From Rhizobium binae (GTDB lineage Bacteria > Pseudomonadota > Alphaproteobacteria > Rhizobiales > Rhizobiaceae), in contig NZ_CP071604.1 of NCBI RefSeq assembly GCF_017357225.1, positions 2,483,001 to 2,547,000 of the forward strand: a DNA stretch of 64,000 bases, read 5' to 3'. The position numbers were made by a program, and so were the translations under genes. Under the pieces are notes generated by a model. It had not been told where the DNA came from, did no database searches, and saw only the letters and a program-made list of their open reading frames with translations. Of this stretch, positions 28,735 to 36,536 are shown piece by piece. Each line of letters begins with the position of its first letter. Within the stretch, counting starts at the first letter, position 1.

Positions 28735-29316
28735 ATGAAGAGAGTTGTGACCGCATTGCTTTTCGCCTCTGCTGCATTCGCCGCGCCCATGGGCGTAGCC
28801 ATGGCCGAGGATGCCAAGCTCGCTCCGATCGCCGATTACGTGAAGAGCGACGTCAAGCCCTGGCTCAACGATCCCGCTATCATCGAGGCCATCAAGGCGC
28901 AGGACGCTGCGAATGCCAAGCTTAGCGAAGCCGACATCGACGCTCTCGACAAGAAATGGCGCGCCGAAGTCGATGGCTCCGATCACTCGATGATCGACGG
29001 CGTGCTAGGCAATGCGCTGTCGAAACTCCTGCAGGAAAAGAAGGAGGCCTCAGGCGGCAAGATTACCGAGATCTTCGTCATGGACGCAAAGGGGCTGAAT
29101 GTCGGTCAGAGCGACGTGACCTCCGACTACTGGCAGGGCGACGAGGCCAAATTCCAGAAGTCCTTCGGCGCCGGCAAGGATGCCATTTTCGTCGACGAGA
29201 TCGAAAAGGACGAGTCGACCCAGACATTGCAGTCGCAGGCAAGCGTGACGATTTCGGACGATGCGGGAACGCCGATCGGCGCCATCACGGTCGGCGTCAA
29301 CGTCGACGCCCTGTGA
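28735..29316 (+). CDS. Periplasmic PDC/Cache-like single-domain protein
   Basis: A 193-residue protein with a signal peptide (cut near VAMAED, residue 24) and no membrane anchor after it. The remainder resembles the membrane-distal PAS-like (PDC/Cache) sensor domains of chemoreceptors and kinases: ITEIFVMDAKGLNVGQSD, SDYWQGDEAKFQKSFG, then TISDDAGTPIGAITVGVNV. It has an AGGAAGGGA ribosome site. Being 60 bp downstream of the chemoreceptor gene, it may be co-transcribed and present a ligand to the receptor. That role is inference. Confidence 0.7.
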   Translation: MKRVVTALLFASAAFAAPMGVAMAEDAKLAPIADYVKSDVKPWLNDPAIIEAIKAQDAANAKLSEADIDALDKKWRAEVDGSDHSMIDGVLGNALSKLLQEKKEASGGKITEIFVMDAKGLNVGQSDVTSDYWQGDEAKFQKSFGAGKDAIFVDEIEKDESTQTLQSQASVTISDDAGTPIGAITVGVNVDAL

Positions 29317-29356
29317 TCGCAGCAGCGGCCTTCAGTTAGCAGTTGTTATGAACACG

Positions 29357-29386
29357 GTGGCCCGGAGGCGTGCGCTCTCGGGCCAC
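29357..29386. terminator. GC-rich hairpin downstream of the PDC-like gene
   Basis: GTGGCCCG (29357-29364) pairs perfectly with CGGGCCAC (29379-29386). There is no T-run on the plus strand, so it may be a Rho-dependent or processing hairpin rather than a strict intrinsic terminator. Confidence 0.45.
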
Positions 29387-29530
29387 ACGTCTTCAGGCTA
29401 CGGCCGAAGCGATTACTAACCTTGGAGCATCCGATTTCAGGCAGCAAATTCTGCGTGACAACGGGGAGCCATGACGCTACATACGCCTGATGTCGACGAC
29501 TTCAATTTACGCCTCGCGATTTTATTGGTA

Positions 29531-29620
29531 CCGCTGCTGCCAGCGGATGCGGGTCCGTGCGTAACTGAATTCGACACGACGACAACCCGAACAGCCGCTA
29601 GTCTACCTGGCGGCTTTTTT
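29531..29620 (+). promoter_or_regulatory. Possible attenuator in the leader of the class I DAHP synthase gene
   Basis: A first hairpin CCGCTG-CTGC-CAGCGG (29531-29546) is followed by a strong terminator: AGCCGCTAG (29593-29601) pairs with CTGGCGGCT (29607-29615), then a run of T to 29620. The AGCGG arm of hairpin one can instead pair with CCGCT of the terminator, giving mutually exclusive folds. The terminator sits 36 bp before the gene start and 277 bp after the previous gene, so it is better placed as a leader element than as the end of the upstream unit. A frame starting at 29471 with a GGGAG site crosses the region, but has no run of aromatic codons. Confidence 0.5.
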
Positions 29621-29655
29621 GTTTCCGCACGGTATGACCAAACAGGAGCCACACC

Positions 29656-30723
29656 GTGCCCGATACCATTGATGATCTGCGTATCCTCGAGATCACGCCG
29701 CTGACCAAACCTGCAGATATCATCGCGGAAATCCCCCGAACCGTTGCAGTCAGCGCGACGGTGACCAGCAACCGTCGTGCGATCCATAAGATTCTCGAGG
29801 GAGAAGACGACCGCCTGATCGTCGTCATCGGCCCGTGCTCCATCCATGATCCTGCTGCGGCACGCGAATATGCCGAGCGGCTGGCGGAACAACGGCAGCG
29901 CTTCTCGAGCGATCTCGAAATCGTCATGCGCGTCTATTTCGAAAAGCCGCGCACCACGGTCGGCTGGAAGGGCCTGATAAACGATCCGCATCTCGATGGC
30001 AGCTACCGCATCGAGGAAGGACTTCGGATTGCCAGGCGCCTGCTGCTCGACATCAATGCGATGGGCTTGCCTGCCGGCGTCGAATTCCTCGAAACGATCA
30101 CGCCGCAATACATCACCGATCTCGTGAGCTGGGGCGCGATCGGCGCACGCACGACCGAAAGCCAGATCCATCGCCAGCTCGCCTCCGGCCTCTCTTGCCC
30201 GATCGGCTTCAAGAACGGCACGGACGGCGGCGTTCGCATCGCGCTCGACGCTATCCTCGCCGCCTCGCAGCCGCATCACTTCCCCGCCGTCACCAAGGAC
30301 GGCCAGGCTGCCATTGCGTCAACAAAGGGCAACGAGGACTGCCATATCATCCTGCGCGGCGGCAAGCGGCCGAATTATGAGGCCGCCGATGTCCAGGTGG
30401 TGGTCAGCGAAGCCGTCAAGCTCGGCGTGGATCCCCGCATCCTCATCGACGCCAGTCATGCCAACAGCAACAAGGACCCGATGAATCAACCGCATGTGGT
30501 CAAGGACGTCGCCGGACAGATCGCCGCCGGAAACCGCCACATCAAGGGCATGATGGTCGAAAGCAACCTCGTGGCTGGCCGTCAGGATCTCGTCCCCGGC
30601 AAACCGCTGGTCTACGGCCAGTCCATTACCGATGGCTGTATCGACTGGGATATGTCGGTCGCTGTGCTGGAGGACCTCGCTGTTTCCGCCCGCGAGCGGC
30701 GGAACGCGGCGGCCGCAGCCTAG
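29656..30723 (+). CDS. aroG: 3-deoxy-7-phosphoheptulonate synthase, class I (AroF/G/H type)
   Basis: A 355-residue DAHP synthase that condenses phosphoenolpyruvate with erythrose 4-phosphate, the first shikimate-pathway step. Class I alpha motifs are clear: VVIGPCSIHDPAAAREYAE, VMRVYFEKPRTTVGWKGL, GARTTESQIHRQLASGLS, GFKNGTDGG, and IDASHANSNKDP. The GTG start follows AGGAG at 7 bp. Its stop codon shares CTAG with the stop of the opposite-strand gene. A second, unrelated DAHP synthase (class II) is encoded at 38111-39493. Confidence 0.93.
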   Translation: MPDTIDDLRILEITPLTKPADIIAEIPRTVAVSATVTSNRRAIHKILEGEDDRLIVVIGPCSIHDPAAAREYAERLAEQRQRFSSDLEIVMRVYFEKPRTTVGWKGLINDPHLDGSYRIEEGLRIARRLLLDINAMGLPAGVEFLETITPQYITDLVSWGAIGARTTESQIHRQLASGLSCPIGFKNGTDGGVRIALDAILAASQPHHFPAVTKDGQAAIASTKGNEDCHIILRGGKRPNYEAADVQVVVSEAVKLGVDPRILIDASHANSNKDPMNQPHVVKDVAGQIAAGNRHIKGMMVESNLVAGRQDLVPGKPLVYGQSITDGCIDWDMSVAVLEDLAVSARERRNAAAAA

Positions 30724-31547
30724 GCCGCGGGGAAATATTTGACATAGGCAAACTCGTCACCGTCTGGTGACCAGCAGGGCACGTTGATCGTGCCCTGCCC
30801 GCCAAATAGCTCGAACAGCGTCTTCAGGTTGCCGCCATCCATATCCATCAGCCGCAGCCGCACGTCGAGATCGCGCGGGTGGTCAAAAACGTTGGCGTCG
30901 TAGGACAGGATCAGCACCTTGTCGTTCTTCGGCGACGGATGGGCGAACCAGTTCCCCTGATTGTCCGAGGTTACCTGCTCCAGCCCGGTACCGTCCGTGT
31001 GAATGCGCCAGATCTGCATCAAACCGGTGCGGCTGGAATTGAAATAGATCCATTGCCCGTCGGCGGAATAATCCGGCCCGTCATTGCGGCCTTCGCCATG
31101 CGTCAGCCGCGTCTCGGCGCCGCCGTCGACGGAGATCGTATAGATGTCGAAAAGGTCGTCGCGGATGCCGCAATAGGCGAGCTGGCGCCCATCCGGCGAC
31201 CAGCCATGCCAATAGGATGGCTGGTTCTGCGTGACGAGCCGCGGCGTGCCGCCCTCGATCGGCAGCACATAGATCGTCGATTTGCCGAATTCGGTCTTGT
31301 CGGAGATGACAATCTGGGTGCCGTCGGGCGAAATGCCGTGATCATTGTTGCAGTTGACGGCAAAGCCGGTATCGACTTGGGTGACTTCGCCACCATCGAG
31401 CGGCAGCCGGTAGAGCAGACCGTCGCCGTTCAAGAGCAGGTAGGAACCGTCAGCCGAGAAGTTCGGTGCCTCGACCAGCCTGTCGGTCTGCCAGACTTCG
31501 CGAGCCCTGCCCGTCCTGACATCGTAGATCTCGACCGAGCTGCGCAT
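30720..31547 (-). CDS. PD40/TolB-like beta-propeller protein
   Basis: A 275-residue cytoplasmic protein without a signal peptide, built of WD40-like (PD40) repeats. The repeated motif FSADGSYLLL, ISPDGTQIVI, WSPDGRQLAYC, YSADGQWIYFNS, WSPDGDEFAYVKY marks successive blades of a beta-propeller. Such domains resemble the TolB propeller and the N-terminal part of dipeptidyl peptidase IV, but no peptidase domain follows. Function unknown. Its stop overlaps the stop of the DAHP synthase gene by four bases (CTAG). Confidence 0.8.
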   Translation of the reverse strand: MRSSVEIYDVRTGRAREVWQTDRLVEAPNFSADGSYLLLNGDGLLYRLPLDGGEVTQVDTGFAVNCNNDHGISPDGTQIVISDKTEFGKSTIYVLPIEGGTPRLVTQNQPSYWHGWSPDGRQLAYCGIRDDLFDIYTISVDGGAETRLTHGEGRNDGPDYSADGQWIYFNSSRTGLMQIWRIHTDGTGLEQVTSDNQGNWFAHPSPKNDKVLILSYDANVFDHPRDLDVRLRLMDMDGGNLKTLFELFGGQGTINVPCWSPDGDEFAYVKYFPAA

Positions 31548-31573
31548 GTTTCCTCCAAATAGCTTGGGTTAGC

Positions 31574-33253
31574 TCAGCGATCACGGAACCGGTTGGTGAT
31601 GGGATAACGCCGATCACGCCCAAAATTCTTCTTGGTGATCTTCACGCCCGGCGCCGACTGCCGGCGTTTGTATTCGGCGAGATAGAGCAGGTGCTCGACA
31701 CGGTGGACGGTCGCCACGTCATGGCCGCGCGCGACGATCTCCTCAACCGCCATCTCCTTCTCGACCAGGCATTCGAGAATATCGTCGAGAACAGGATAGG
31801 GCGGGAGCGAATCCTGGTCCTTCTGGTCGGGTCGCAGTTCGGCCGATGGCGCCTTGTCGATGATATTCGGCGGGATCACCTCGCCTGACGGCCCCAGCGC
31901 ACTCGGCGGCACATTCTCGTTGCGCCAGCGGGCCAACGCATAGACCTGCATCTTGTAGAGGTCCTTGATGGGGTTGAAGCCGCCGTTCATGTCGCCATAG
32001 AGGGTGGCGTAGCCGACGGACATTTCCGACTTGTTGCCCGTCGTCACCACCATCGCGCCGAACTTGTTGGAGATCGCCATCAGGATGACGCCGCGCGCGC
32101 GGCTCTGCAGGTTCTCCTCGGTGATGCCGCTATCCGTACCCTCGAAGAGATCAGAAAGAGCGCTGCTGAAGCCCGTCACCGGCTGCTCGATCGGCACGAT
32201 ATCGTAGCGGCATCCGAGTGCCTTGGCGCAATCGGCCGCGTCCTTCAGCGAATCCTCCGAGGTGTAGCGGTAGGGCAGCATGACGGTGCGCACCCGCTCC
32301 TCGCCGAGCGCATCGACGGCGATGGCCGCGCAGATCGCCGAGTCGATGCCGCCGGAAAGGCCGAGCACCACTGTCTTGAAGCCGTTCTTGTTGACGTAAT
32401 CGCGAAAGCCGAGCAGGCAGGCGCGGTAATCTGCCTCCTCGCCCTCGGGGATACGCGCCATCGGCCCTTCGGCGCAGTGCCAGCCGCTTTCACCACGCTT
32501 CCACGTCGTCACCGCAAGCGCCGTCTCGAACTCGCTCATCTGGAATGCAAGCGACCTGTCGGCATTGAATGCGAAACTCGCGCCGTCGAAGACGAGCTCG
32601 TCCTGGCCGCCGAGCTGGGCGGCGTAGATCAGCGGCAGACCGGTCTCGACCACCTGCTTCAGCACCACCTGATGACGGATATCGACCTTGCCGCGGTAGT
32701 AGGGAGAGCCATTTGGCGACAGCAGGATTTCAGCGCCGCTTTCGGCCAGCGTCTCGCAGACGCCGAGCTCGCCCCAGATATCCTCGCAGATCGGAATACC
32801 GAGCCTGATTCCGCGGAAATTGACCGGACCGGGCATGGCGCCCTGATGGAAGACGCGCTTCTCATCGAACTCACCGTAGTTCGGCAGATCGACCTTGTCG
32901 CGCACTGCGATGACTTTGCCGCCGTCGAGCACGGCGACGGAATTATAACGCCCCTTCTCGTCCTGCCGGGGAAAACCGATGATGACGCCCGGCCCGCCAT
33001 CGGCAGTATCGGCTGCCAGGCTTTCGACCGCCTTCCAGCAGGCGCGGATGAAGGCCGGCTTCAGCACCAGGTCCTCCGGCGGATAGCCGGAGATGAAAAG
33101 TTCGGTCAGGACGAGCAGATGCGCGCCCTCCCGGCCAGCATCGGCGCGGGCCTCGCGCGCCTTGGCAAGATTGCCGGCCACATCGCCGACCGTTGGATTG
33201 AGCTGGCCGATGGCGATGCGGAAGATTTCAGAAAGAGCGTTTTCCTGTGTCAT
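31574..33253 (-). CDS. nadE: Glutamine-dependent NAD+ synthetase
   Basis: A 559-residue two-domain enzyme making NAD from deamido-NAD, ATP and glutamine. Residues about 10-260 form the nitrilase-type glutaminase (LLVLTELFISGYPPEDL with the catalytic Glu, VDLPNYGEFDEKRVF with the Lys, PICEDIW with the Cys). Residues about 280-559 form the synthetase with the P-loop LGLSGGIDSAICAAI and TTGNKSEMSVGYATLYGDM. It is 26 bp downstream of the PD40 gene stop in convergent-to-tandem layout on the same strand, so the PD40 gene may follow it in one transcript after the 5' PD40 start region at 31547. Confidence 0.93.
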   Translation of the reverse strand: MTQENALSEIFRIAIGQLNPTVGDVAGNLAKAREARADAGREGAHLLVLTELFISGYPPEDLVLKPAFIRACWKAVESLAADTADGGPGVIIGFPRQDEKGRYNSVAVLDGGKVIAVRDKVDLPNYGEFDEKRVFHQGAMPGPVNFRGIRLGIPICEDIWGELGVCETLAESGAEILLSPNGSPYYRGKVDIRHQVVLKQVVETGLPLIYAAQLGGQDELVFDGASFAFNADRSLAFQMSEFETALAVTTWKRGESGWHCAEGPMARIPEGEEADYRACLLGFRDYVNKNGFKTVVLGLSGGIDSAICAAIAVDALGEERVRTVMLPYRYTSEDSLKDAADCAKALGCRYDIVPIEQPVTGFSSALSDLFEGTDSGITEENLQSRARGVILMAISNKFGAMVVTTGNKSEMSVGYATLYGDMNGGFNPIKDLYKMQVYALARWRNENVPPSALGPSGEVIPPNIIDKAPSAELRPDQKDQDSLPPYPVLDDILECLVEKEMAVEEIVARGHDVATVHRVEHLLYLAEYKRRQSAPGVKITKKNFGRDRRYPITNRFRDR

Positions 33254-33444
33254 GTCATTTATTTAGCCTGCGCCTTCCGTTACCGCAACACGTTCGCGGT
33301 CAAAGCGTTGCATCGCGTCGACGAAATTTTTGTGAACGGCTGCACCAGGACCTTGCGGCACCGATCCGCATTGCAATTTTCTGGCGGAGCAGAATACTGG
33401 CGCCGAAATCCACTGCATCGACAACGGGCATCGGAAACAAGGCC

Positions 33445-33975
33445 ATGCATAATATTTCGAACTTCATGCACCATCATTTCGACAAGCCGGTCGATGAACT
33501 CGGCGACATCGAAAAACGCGTGCTGGCGAAAACCCATGAGCGCAAGATCATCTCGACCGACGTCAATGCCGCCTTCTCCGCCGAGGCCTCGTTCGGTGAG
33601 CGTGTCGCCGACGGCATCGCCCGCGTCGGCGGCTCCTGGTCCTTCATCATCGCTTTCCTGGCTTTTCTCGCTGTCTGGACGATAATCAACACCATCATCC
33701 TGGCAACGGGGGCCTTCGATCCCTATCCCTTCGTCTTCCTGAACCTGATCCTGTCGATGATCGCCGCCATCCAGGCGCCGATCATCATGATGTCGCAAAA
33801 CCGCCAGGCCGAGCGCGACCGCTTCGAGGCCGCAAAGGATTACGAAGTCAATCTCAAGGCCGAGCTCGAAGTGCTCTCCCTGCATCAGAAGATCGATATG
33901 CACGTGTTGACCGAGCTGACGGCGTTGCGCGAGGACGTCGCCCGCCTCAGCGCCGCGCTCACCGCCAAAAGCTAG
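33445..33975 (+). CDS. DUF1003 domain-containing membrane protein
   Basis: A 176-residue inner-membrane protein. Two hydrophobic segments, SWSFIIAFLAFLAVWTIINT and FVFLNLILSMIAAIQAPIIM, are separated by a short loop with DPYPF. The motif QNRQAERDRFEAAKDYEVNL and the helical tail after it are the DUF1003 hallmark. The family has no established function. The 33254-33444 gap towards nadE shows no other gene. The stop is shared as CTAG with the opposite GFA gene. Confidence 0.88.
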   Translation: MHNISNFMHHHFDKPVDELGDIEKRVLAKTHERKIISTDVNAAFSAEASFGERVADGIARVGGSWSFIIAFLAFLAVWTIINTIILATGAFDPYPFVFLNLILSMIAAIQAPIIMMSQNRQAERDRFEAAKDYEVNLKAELEVLSLHQKIDMHVLTELTALREDVARLSAALTAKS

Positions 33976-34370
33976 GCAGGATATCTGTCATATTGCGGCA
34001 GACCATCCGTGATCTCGTAGAAGTCGCCCTTGTCAGTGCAATAAATGTGGTGACTGAAGGAAAGCCCGGTCGGCTCGTCAAAGCTTCCGGCCAGGACTGA
34101 AACCTCGGGCGATTCATCACCCTGCCAGAATAATGCCGAGCCGCAATTCGCGCAGAAACCGCGCTGCGCCTCACTGCTCGATCGATACCAGCGGACCGCT
34201 TCGGCGCCCTCCACCGAAAGAGCCGTGCGCGGCACGTTCGCCGCGGCATAATAAAACCCCGTCTGCTTGCGGCACTGCGAGCAATGGCAGCCGACAACGG
34301 GCCCGGGTTTCCCCGCGATCGAATATCGCACTGCGCCGCAAAGGCAGCCGCCTGTATGCCGTTCGGTCAT
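33972..34370 (-). CDS. GFA-family (glutathione-dependent formaldehyde-activating-like) protein
   Basis: A 132-residue zinc-binding protein of the CENP-V/GFA fold. The Cys motifs are GGCLCGAVRYSI, GCHCSQCRKQTG and GFCANCGSALFW, giving two zinc sites. The name reflects one studied member; many act on other glutathione adducts or have unknown roles. The ATG at 34370 follows GGAGGAG at ideal distance, so the 22-codon upstream extension is rejected. It converges on the DUF1003 gene with a 4-bp overlap. Confidence 0.9.
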   Translation of the reverse strand: MTERHTGGCLCGAVRYSIAGKPGPVVGCHCSQCRKQTGFYYAAANVPRTALSVEGAEAVRWYRSSSEAQRGFCANCGSALFWQGDESPEVSVLAGSFDEPTGLSFSHHIYCTDKGDFYEITDGLPQYDRYPA

Positions 34371-34607
34371 AACCACTCCTCCATTTTGCTGGAGGTTGCC
34401 GCCGATCGCCACGGGCGTCAAATCCATTCCGTTCAACGAGAGATCAGAAAACTTGAAGTGCGCTCGCGTCGTATCGAGCGCGGTCGTGGCGACCTTCCGC
34501 TGTTGCTGTCGACAACACCGCCCGATCTCCTCCCGTCACCAAGTTGAATTAATCCAGCTTCTCGGTGATACTGAAGGTCCGATTCATTCAACCTTTGGGA
34601 GACAGAC

Positions 34608-34712
34608 ATGAGAGCGACCCTGTCCAAACAGAAAGGAAACATCGCCCACAAGGACATTCTGCCTCATGAACATTCCGTTCTCCCGTGCGAGGAAAAGCTC
34701 GCGACGTCATAA
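34608..34712 (+). CDS. Possible 34-residue upstream ORF overlapping the ABC exporter start
   Basis: The ATG at 34608 follows TTGGGAGACAGAC, a better ribosome site than that of the exporter gene at 34666. The frame (MRATLSKQKGNIAHKD...) runs to TAA at 34710-34712 in a different frame, overlapping the first 47 bp of the exporter gene. It may couple translation or act as a leader peptide. No homology recognised. The rest of 34371-34607 shows nothing else. Confidence 0.3.
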   Translation: MRATLSKQKGNIAHKDILPHEHSVLPCEEKLATS

Positions 34713-36504
34713 CGCTTTCCTGAAATTTTTTCTGCGCAATGCCGAAGCCGCCGACCGCGGCCGGGGCTGGTTGCGCATACGGAAATTTCTCTCCTATTAT
34801 CGCCCGCATCTTCCATTGCTGCTGGCAGACTTGTTTTGCGCCATCCTCGTCGCCGGTACGGCGATCGCCCTGCCGCTTTGCGCCAAAATCGTCACCAGCC
34901 GTCTTCTGGCCCTGCCCGATGCGCCGCAGGCCTTCACCCAGATCCTGGCAATGGGGGGCGTCATGCTGGCCGTTCTGGCAGTCCAGATAGCCGCGATCTT
35001 CTTCGTCGATTATCGCGGCCACGTCATGGGCGCCCGCATCGAGGCGACGGTGCGGCAAGAGCTCTTCGAGCACTGCCAAAAGCTCTCCTTCGGCTTTTAC
35101 GACCGCCAGCGCACCGGCCAGCTGATGAGCCGCATCACCAATGACTCCCTGTGGCTGGGAGAGCTCTTTCACCACGGCCCCGAAGATCTCTCTATCGCCG
35201 TGCTGAAGTATGGCGGCGCCATGCTGGTGCTGTTCTTCATCGATCCGCCATTGGCGGGCCTCATCCTGCTGTTGACCCCAGTGGCAGTGGCTTATGCCCT
35301 TTACTTCAACCGGCGCATGAACCGTGCGCTCGAAGCCAGCAAACGGCAGATTGCTGCCGTCAACGAGCGCGTGGAGGACGCGCTTGCGGGAATCCGCGTC
35401 GTCCAGTCCTTCGCCAACGAGGCGCTGGAACAGGAACGTTTCGCCGAGCAGAACCGGCGCTTTCTGCAAAGTCGCGCCGATGGCTACCGCAGCGAAGCAT
35501 GGTTTTCGGTCGGCACCGAAACCTTCGCCCAGCTCGTCACCATATTGGTGATCGTCGTCGGGGGGCTACGCATCCTAACAGCGCAGCTCACCGTCCCGGA
35601 TATGCTGACCTTCCTGCTCTGCGTCGCCGTACTGGTTGATCCCGTCCAGCGGCTCGCCAATTTCGTGCGCCTCTGGCAGGAGGGCTATACCGGTTTCATC
35701 AGGGCGATGGAAATCCTGGAGATCGCGCCAGATATCACCGACCGGCCGGCCGCCCGGCCGATGCCGGCGCCGAGGGGCGAGATCCGTTTCTCCGATGTCG
35801 CCTTCGGCTATGAGGCCGACGGTCCCAGGGTGCTGGAGCGGCTGTCACTCACCATCGCGCCCGGGGAGTTCGTTGCCCTGGTCGGCCCTTCGGGAGTCGG
35901 CAAGAGCACGCTGTGCGCTCTCATACCGCGCTTTTATGATGTCGAGGCCGGAGCGATCCGCATCGACGGTACCGATATCCGCGATGTGACGCTGGCCTCG
36001 CTCCGCCGCCATGTCGGGGTGGTGCAGCAGGATGTCTACCTTTTTGCCGGCACCGTGGCGGAAAATCTGCGCTACGGCAGGCCCGACGCCAGCGATGCCG
36101 AATTGGAAGCGGCGGCCCGGGCCGCCAATGCGCACGACTTCATCATGGCTCTGCCCCAGGCCTATGATACCGATATCGGCCAGCGCGGCGTCAAACTCTC
36201 GGGCGGCCAGCGCCAGCGCATCACCATCGCCCGCGCCTTCCTCAAGGATCCGGAGATTCTGATCTTCGACGAGGCGACCAGCGCGCTCGACAATGAGAGC
36301 GAACGGGCGGTGCAGCAGGCGCTGCTGAGCCTGGCGAACGGCCGTACCACCCTGGTCATCGCCCATCGGCTGTCGACTGTCCGCCATGCCGACCGCATCC
36401 TGGTCCTGACCGGCGACGGCATCGTCGAACAGGGCACGCATGACGATTTGATGGCGCAAGGCGGCGTTTATGCCAACCTGCACAGCATTCAGGCCAGCAT
36501 CTGA
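34666..36504 (+). CDS. ABC exporter, fused permease and ATPase (MsbA-like)
   Basis: A 612-residue half-transporter that would work as a homodimer in the inner membrane. About six membrane segments lie at residues 35-330 (type 1 exporter domain), including FEHCQKLSFGFYDRQRTGQL and ALAGIRVVQSFANE. The ATPase domain at about 365-605 has Walker A ALVGPSGVGKSTLCALIP, Q-loop VQQDVYLFAG, signature KLSGGQRQRITIARAF, Walker B ILIFDEATSALDNES and the H-loop VIAHRLSTV. Substrate could be lipid, peptide or drug. It ends 11 bp before the duplicated hairpin bordering the IS1182-family element. Confidence 0.9.
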   Translation: MNIPFSRARKSSRRHNAFLKFFLRNAEAADRGRGWLRIRKFLSYYRPHLPLLLADLFCAILVAGTAIALPLCAKIVTSRLLALPDAPQAFTQILAMGGVMLAVLAVQIAAIFFVDYRGHVMGARIEATVRQELFEHCQKLSFGFYDRQRTGQLMSRITNDSLWLGELFHHGPEDLSIAVLKYGGAMLVLFFIDPPLAGLILLLTPVAVAYALYFNRRMNRALEASKRQIAAVNERVEDALAGIRVVQSFANEALEQERFAEQNRRFLQSRADGYRSEAWFSVGTETFAQLVTILVIVVGGLRILTAQLTVPDMLTFLLCVAVLVDPVQRLANFVRLWQEGYTGFIRAMEILEIAPDITDRPAARPMPAPRGEIRFSDVAFGYEADGPRVLERLSLTIAPGEFVALVGPSGVGKSTLCALIPRFYDVEAGAIRIDGTDIRDVTLASLRRHVGVVQQDVYLFAGTVAENLRYGRPDASDAELEAAARAANAHDFIMALPQAYDTDIGQRGVKLSGGQRQRITIARAFLKDPEILIFDEATSALDNESERAVQQALLSLANGRTTLVIAHRLSTVRHADRILVLTGDGIVEQGTHDDLMAQGGVYANLHSIQASI

Positions 36505-36515
36505 AGACAATGAAA

Positions 36516-36536
36516 AACCCGGCATAACGCCGGGTT
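36516..36536. repeat. Left copy of 21-bp hairpin target duplication
   Basis: AACCCGGCATAACGCCGGGTT is a self-complementary terminator stem-loop and occurs identically at 38065-38085, directly on the other side of the IS. The pair is best read as the target-site duplication. The T-run that should follow this copy on the plus strand has been displaced to the other side. Confidence 0.85.

Noticed and set aside
32477..33685. 402-codon plus-strand frame opposite nadE
   Set aside because: Shadow of the NAD synthetase gene; it also runs into the DUF1003 gene in another frame.
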